Shown one piece after another: positions 45,301-64,000 of a DNA stretch of 64,000 bases (position 1 is its first letter; each line of letters begins with the position of its first letter). This stretch comes from Trematomus loennbergii. Lineage: Eukaryota > Chordata > Actinopteri > Perciformes > Nototheniidae. The stretch lies in the NCBI GenBank assembly GCA_012861695.1, contig JAAOOA010000062.1:248001-312000 (forward strand), given 5' to 3'. A program made the translations under genes and the position numbers. The notes beneath the pieces are model-generated. The model saw only the letters and a list, made by a program, of their open reading frames with translations, was not told the DNA's origin and searched no databases.

Positions 45301-47117
45301 CATTAATGTTACTAAAAGGAATAGCTGATCTAAATGGATAAACATGAGTAGTGGAGTTTTACAGATCAGTGTTAACAACCCAACATGTGTAAAGTGATGT
45401 AATCATAGGAGGCTAATCCCCTCCAGTGTCTTAGAACCCAGCAACACGCTCGCATGGCCTCAGAGCAGTGAGCTGTAGGCTGTTCATCTGATTCCAGACT
45501 CCCTCCTCAGCAGGACAACAGATCGAGTAATGACATCAACCAAAAGATCAGACCTCTGATTCTTCCTCAGAGGAAGAGTCTTCAGCCAAGGTGGGAAAGT
45601 ATTCAGTAAGTACTCAGATCTTGTACTTGAGTAAAAGTAGAAGTACCAGAGTGTAGGAATAGTCTGTTAAGTAAAAGTCCTGCATTCAAAATGTTACTCA
45701 AGTAAAAGTAGAAAAGTATTATCATCAAAATATACTTAAAGTACCAAAAGTAAAAGGAGTCATCACAAACGGACGTCACTTCACGTGACGCTCCGGAGGA
45801 AACGACGTCCCATTGCTCTTAAAAACTAATTTCCCTGCTTCTCGTGGTTTCCTTGCGTCTCTCCATGCTTCCCTGGTGGGAGGGACTAGTCGCAGGGAAA
45901 CGACACAAGTGAGGGACGCAAGGAATCCATTTAACCGAAGTGAAACGCAGCCATATGGTACTGACACCGGCAGCAACACACAGCAAAGAAGAATGATCGA
46001 AACTAAACGAAGAGTTTTTATTTATTTATTAAAATTATAACTACAATCCGAAAAAACAGGGGAAGCCTGGCTTCCCTTGGCCTCCAGGAGAAAACGCCAT
46101 GTACTTAATGACTTCACACCTCTGGTCTTCAGAGAAACCCTTCGTCCTCCTCACCATGTGCACCTGCCTGAGGAAGGACCAAACGTTTGCTGGTATTAAT
46201 ATTTACATATAAATGTTAACAATTAGTCTCCTTAAATATGTGCAAGACTGGAATAAAATATATTGTAGAAAATATGTTATTTGATCTCATGTATTTCATG
46301 TATGAATTAGCTGAAGCTGCATTACTGAAGTGAACTCCAACAGTTTGTATCTCTAATGCCGCTCTGTGAAAGACTAAGGCGACTCCTAGTGGTAGGGTTA
46401 TAAAACCACTCTGTCCACTACATATTTATACCTGAGATGTTTTGACCATGGTGTGTATTTAATCCAGTCCCTCATAAAGCAGAAAACAGACTTGAATCCA
46501 GAAGCTCTGAGGAAAAGGCATCTTCACTCATTCTGGATTCTTTTTTTGTCCTTTATTCCTTGAATGACTTTTGCAGATGTATTATTTAAACATGTATGTT
46601 ATTTCATTCAATAGATTCTTTTTTGTTGTATGATACCTGCACAACGATATTACCATATACATCATTTTTTATGGACATCTCATATCCATAAAAGGTTAGT
46701 TGGTTCAGCCGAATCCTTCAGCACTCAACTCCCACATCTTTAGCTCTTTTTAGTGCGGGGGGGTTTCACTATATCCACCCGCAGGCCACCTCGAGGAACC
46801 AGCCAATACATTATTTGAATTGATCCTATGCAATTGCAGGTGCTTATTTTGTGACACTTACAAAATAAGAAACTAATTAATAACTGACAGAATACATTTT
46901 TAATTGTAACACATTTGTATCACTGTTCATTTTCTTCAGTATCACATTGATTATTTGTCGTTTTGACAGTAACCTCCAAAGAGTTACCTTTCAAAGAGAC
47001 ACGGCCAGGACTGTAAAGGGCACAGTCAACATGTTGTCATGGTGGATACATATCTCTTTGGGGATTGTTCACAAACAATGCTTCATTTAGTTGTATGAAT
47101 TGTACAAGATAACATCA
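45301..47117. other. Intergenic with a repeat fragment
   Basis: A fragment of the AAGTACTC repeat is present at 45590-45765 (TACTCAGATCTTGTACTTGA). Otherwise no gene or complete element was recognised. Confidence 0.4.
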
Positions 47118-47448
47118 GAGGTGGCGAAGTACTCAGATCTCGTACTTCAGTAAAAGTAGAAGTACTAGAGTGTAGGAATACTCTGTTACAAGTAACAGTG
47201 CTGCATTCAAAAATGTTACTCAAGTAAAAGTACAAAAGTATTAACATCTAAATATAGTAAAAGTACCAAAAGTAAAAGTAGTCATTGTGCAGATTGGTCC
47301 ATTTCAGAATAATATATATGATATGTTTTATAATGATTGATCATCAAAGTGTTCTCAAAGCTGGTAAAGGTGCAGCTAGTTTGAATGACTTTGTATACTA
47401 CAGGGTAGCTTGTGAATTTACTCCAGGTGGAACTAAAGTCTGATTTAA

Positions 47449-49292
47449 AGTGGACCTATCATGCTATATTTAAATGATATATTGTAGGGCCATACCTGTA
47501 TAAGGTATATTTATACGTTTCTGTTTTCAAAATACCAAACAGATCATGCATTTTAGCCATGCCTCATTTCTCTCTATTTGCTGTTCTCCAGCCCTGTTTT
47601 TGCAGGTGGCTGATTCTGTGAGCTGCAGCTGACCACGCCCCCCTGCAGGAGAGGATAGCGTGCTCTGATCAAGTCAGAAGAGAGGGAGAAAAATAGATCT
47701 CCGTCCTCCGCGTTTTATTATATAGAGTCGTTATTCATTTGTTTTAAAGCTCAATAAATAACAAAGAAGACCTTTGACCGGCACTTTTCTAATTTTGTCC
47801 GGAAGATTTAAACTTTAACGGACATCTTGACCGGCAAAAGAAAACCTAACTGAAACTCTGCCGCACGGTCCCCTCGTTCCTTGGAAGAGGCGGAGAGGTG
47901 GGTGTTTGTCATCTGCTGGTGGACTAACCGGAGAGAATTACAGTGCTTGCCTCGACGGGGAGGGATTGCATTGAATTAAAGCAGCGGGAGCAAACGCTTG
48001 CCTCGGGGAGGGAGAAAAAAAGCCACAGCGGAGAATAAACAGAAGGGTAACCATGGTAACCATGCGCGGGAAGTCTTCTTCGCTGCTTTTATGGCAGACT
48101 ACAGCGCCACTTACAGGCCTGGCATATGTACTACAGCATCTCCAGCGCTTTCGAGCAGCAATGGCCGGCCGTGGCCCAACCCCACATTCCCCTGATAGGT
48201 GGAGAGTTGGCCCAATAGCCGTAGCGCCACCGTCCTGACGTCAGGACAGTGTTCAAATCTGGATCAGTTTTGATCAGATCCGTTGCAGCCCCTTTTTTTA
48301 GATATTTGGGTATGGAGGAAAATAGAGAGGGTTGTGTTTTCTGACACTTGGTGAGTTCCCTGGAATACCGGGGACACATATTCATGTATAAAAGACGTTG
48401 AAGTAAAGAGATATGATTCTACACTGTATTGAAGTAAACATGTATTATTTTGAATTGTATTTTAGTGAACATGTATTGTTTGAACTGTTTTATGTAATCA
48501 CAACGGTTTATGGGTAATCATATATATAGAACTGATATTCTTACTTTCAAACTCACTGATCCAGAGATTCTGTTTCACACACCAACTTGGCCTTTTTACC
48601 CCTCCACAACAGATGGTGTTTTTAAAGTCGTTAGAGACCTCCTTAAATATGTGGAGAAATGTTTCAATGTCTGAAAAAGGATGGTTTATGTGAAGAACTC
48701 TCATGGAAAAGGAATGGAGTTAAGATTGGGGGAGATAAGGGTTGACTTTTGACCTTGTGAAATTTAGGAATTTGACGTTCTGGTCGGAACTCTGATTCGC
48801 TGTATTGAACCAGACCAGATGTGAATCCAGCCAGTCAGGACACTTGGGGGAGGTGATCAGCTTACACAGCTCCTCCCAACGAATTCTCTCATTCGCTTTG
48901 GAATGAAAGGGGAGGTGAAAAGTCAACTGATCTCCGCCCCAAAATGGGGATATGAATACGGTTGGTTTTGTGTGTAAAAATGCTTTTTGGTTTGGTGAGT
49001 TGGTTGGTCCTGACATCTGTGTCCGCATCGCTTCACAAACCTGAAGCCCGGAGTACTCGAGTACTCTGTATAACTTGTATATGTGTTTGGTTTCCTACCA
49101 GAAGTAAACTCAGATAATTTGTTATAACTTTGATTCCGGTGTTTTCAATTCCTTTCTTAATTTAATAGAGATCCAGCCTCATCCAACGAACGGCGCGTAG
49201 CAGAGGTGTTCTGCTCCAACAACGTACAAAAGTGCATTTTATATTCATGTATAAAAGACGTACAAAAGTGCATTTTGCATGATAGGTCCCCT
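47449..49292. mobile_element. TTAA-target non-autonomous element (AGTGGACCTATCATGC), long copy
   Basis: The ends AGTGGACCTATCATGC and GCATGATAGGTCCCCT are flanked by TTAA (47445-47448 and 49293-49296). The sibling at 55052-55541 has the same ends but lacks about 500 bp of interior and the later 823-bp insertion. The TTAA target implies piggyBac or Kolobok. Confidence 0.82.
48399..49221. mobile_element. Candidate solo LTR (823 bp)
   Basis: The insert begins TGAAGTAAAG, ends GCTCCAACA (TG...CA), and is flanked by ACGT at 48395-48398 and 49222-49225. The sibling element at 55052-55541 lacks it. A minus-strand ORF of 102 codons (48720-49028) lies within, but I cannot assign it to a family. A 35-bp tract with TATTCATGTATAAAAGACGT is duplicated just outside the right end. 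Confidence 0.5.
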
Positions 49293-49639
49293 TTAAGAGT
49301 TCATTATATTTCACATCATTCATCTACATCTGTAAAGTAACTAAAGATATTACATGAATAAATACATGCAGAGGAATAAAAGTACACCATTTACCTCTGA
49401 ATTACAGTGGGGTAGAACATATAAAGTAGCATAAAATGGAAATACGCAAGTTAAGTACAAGTATCTCAAAGTCTTACTTGTACAGTACTTCAGTAAATGT
49501 AGTAATTTCACAACACTCAATGCACTATATTTACATTTTGATTTATTTATAATGTTACTTAAACCGCATAATGTTAATTGTTACTTTTGCAAAATTAACA
49601 TTCACAAAAACAAATAAAACCCTTTTAAAATACACTGTT

Positions 49640-49953
49640 CCTTGAAGCAGACAGAGAACACCGGCCAACCGGAACCCATTAGCCCATTTCGAGGGGACGA
49701 CTTTGAATGCGGCACTGCCGAGCTACATTCACTTCCGTAAACAAGGGGTTCTCTTCCTGCTGTGAACGCACGCGCTTTCAGTGAACAGTCGGCCAGTACT
49801 TTCAAAACACTGTAATAACTCTATAATAATTACCGCTGTCACACACACAGGACTGCTAGCCAGAGGAACATGTAGGGAGGGTGTGTTCTCCGGAGAGTTT
49901 AGCGTGAACACAGCTAACAAAGCAAAGCAACTTTTCCATGCTCGCGGAGAAAC
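49640..49953 (+). promoter_or_regulatory. rrn3: Probable promoter and 5' UTR of RRN3
   Basis: This is the segment between the AAGTACTC repeat and the RRN3 start codon. An ATG at 49938 opens a different frame that overlaps the RRN3 start (a 63-codon potential uORF, weak TTCCATGC context), whereas the RRN3 ATG at 49954 has AACATGG. Confidence 0.35.
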
Positions 49954-63806
<13,853 letters not shown>

Positions 63807-64000
63807 GTAAGTCACTCATGATTCTGTTTTCTCTTCCTGTCACTCGTTTACCCACCTGAACTAAAGATTGGGCTTTGGTGTGTGCAGGAACCATAATGAA
63901 CCAGCTCTGAACTTCCCATAACAAATGTTATCTAAAACCAGCCAGATGACTTATCACTGCATTATTTCAACATGTTCTCCTTTAAAAAATGAAACGTATT

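Larger units (their letters stand above)
47118..49519. mobile_element. AAGTACTC foldback repeat, interrupted
   Basis: The left end GTGGCGAAGTACTCAGATCT is mirrored by the right end with GTACTTCAGTAAATGTAG and TCACAACACTC. Sequence shared with 12491-12840 and 54462-54905 shows that 47449-49292 is an insertion. Confidence 0.7.

Noticed and set aside
44862..45378. Minus-strand ORFs of 110-122 codons, possibly a secreted or membrane protein
   Set aside because: They lie just upstream (5') of the LINE endonuclease region in the same orientation, overlap each other in different frames and match no family I know. They are most likely the 5' part of the LINE.
48720..49028. 102-codon minus-strand ORF as an envelope-like or cellular gene
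   Set aside because: It lies fully inside the candidate solo LTR and shows no signal peptide, membrane segment or known motif.

Overview
The window is nuclear DNA from a ray-finned fish, most likely a percomorph teleost. It has spliced vertebrate genes with GT-AG introns and polyadenylation signals, long (CA)n/(TG)n microsatellites, and a very dense load of fish-type transposons: hAT, PIF/Harbinger, TTAA-target and Tc1 elements, L2/CR1-like and Rex3-like LINEs, and tRNA-derived SINEs. I see no bacterial, organellar or CRISPR features.

Four protein genes can be supported, all on the + strand. (1) GSPT1/eRF3a, the translation-termination GTPase, is complete from 3566 to 26120 in 14 exons, with polyA signals near 26680. 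Corrected for two single-base losses in homopolymers, it gives a 579-residue protein with PAM2 motifs, all five G motifs and the eRF1-binding C-terminus. (2) A PIRT-like two-pass membrane protein lies at 32145-32471 in one coding exon. (3) A TMEM238-family two-pass membrane protein starts at 36111, probably with a small second exon at 37555-37634. (4) RRN3/TIF-IA, the RNA polymerase I initiation factor, starts at 49954; its first six coding exons are present and the gene runs off the right edge.

Almost everything else is transposon-derived. GSPT1 intron 2 carries two hAT elements and three PIF elements. GSPT1 intron 3 (8.8 kb) carries a large hAT-like element with a foldback inside, a broken LINE with a MITE and a hAT nested in it, and a hAT that contains a full Tc1-like transposon with an intact 334-codon DD34E transposase. 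That hAT ends only 31 bp before the 34-nt exon that encodes the P-loop. The intergenic block 37.8-49.9 kb holds foldback MITEs, a 3.6 kb LINE and a three-level nest that may include a solo LTR. RRN3 intron 1 (10.3 kb) is a multi-level nest of repeats, and RRN3 intron 2 is about 90% TG repeat.

I found no convincing new cellular pathway. The points most worth following up are: the hAT insertion whose target duplication copies a branch-point-like motif; the intact Tc1 element; empty-site proof of several insertions from sibling copies; a 30-nt exon-3 sequence repeated in another GSPT1 intron; an RRN3 intron that is essentially a TG microsatellite; and a PIRT/TMEM238 gene pair lying between GSPT1 and RRN3.
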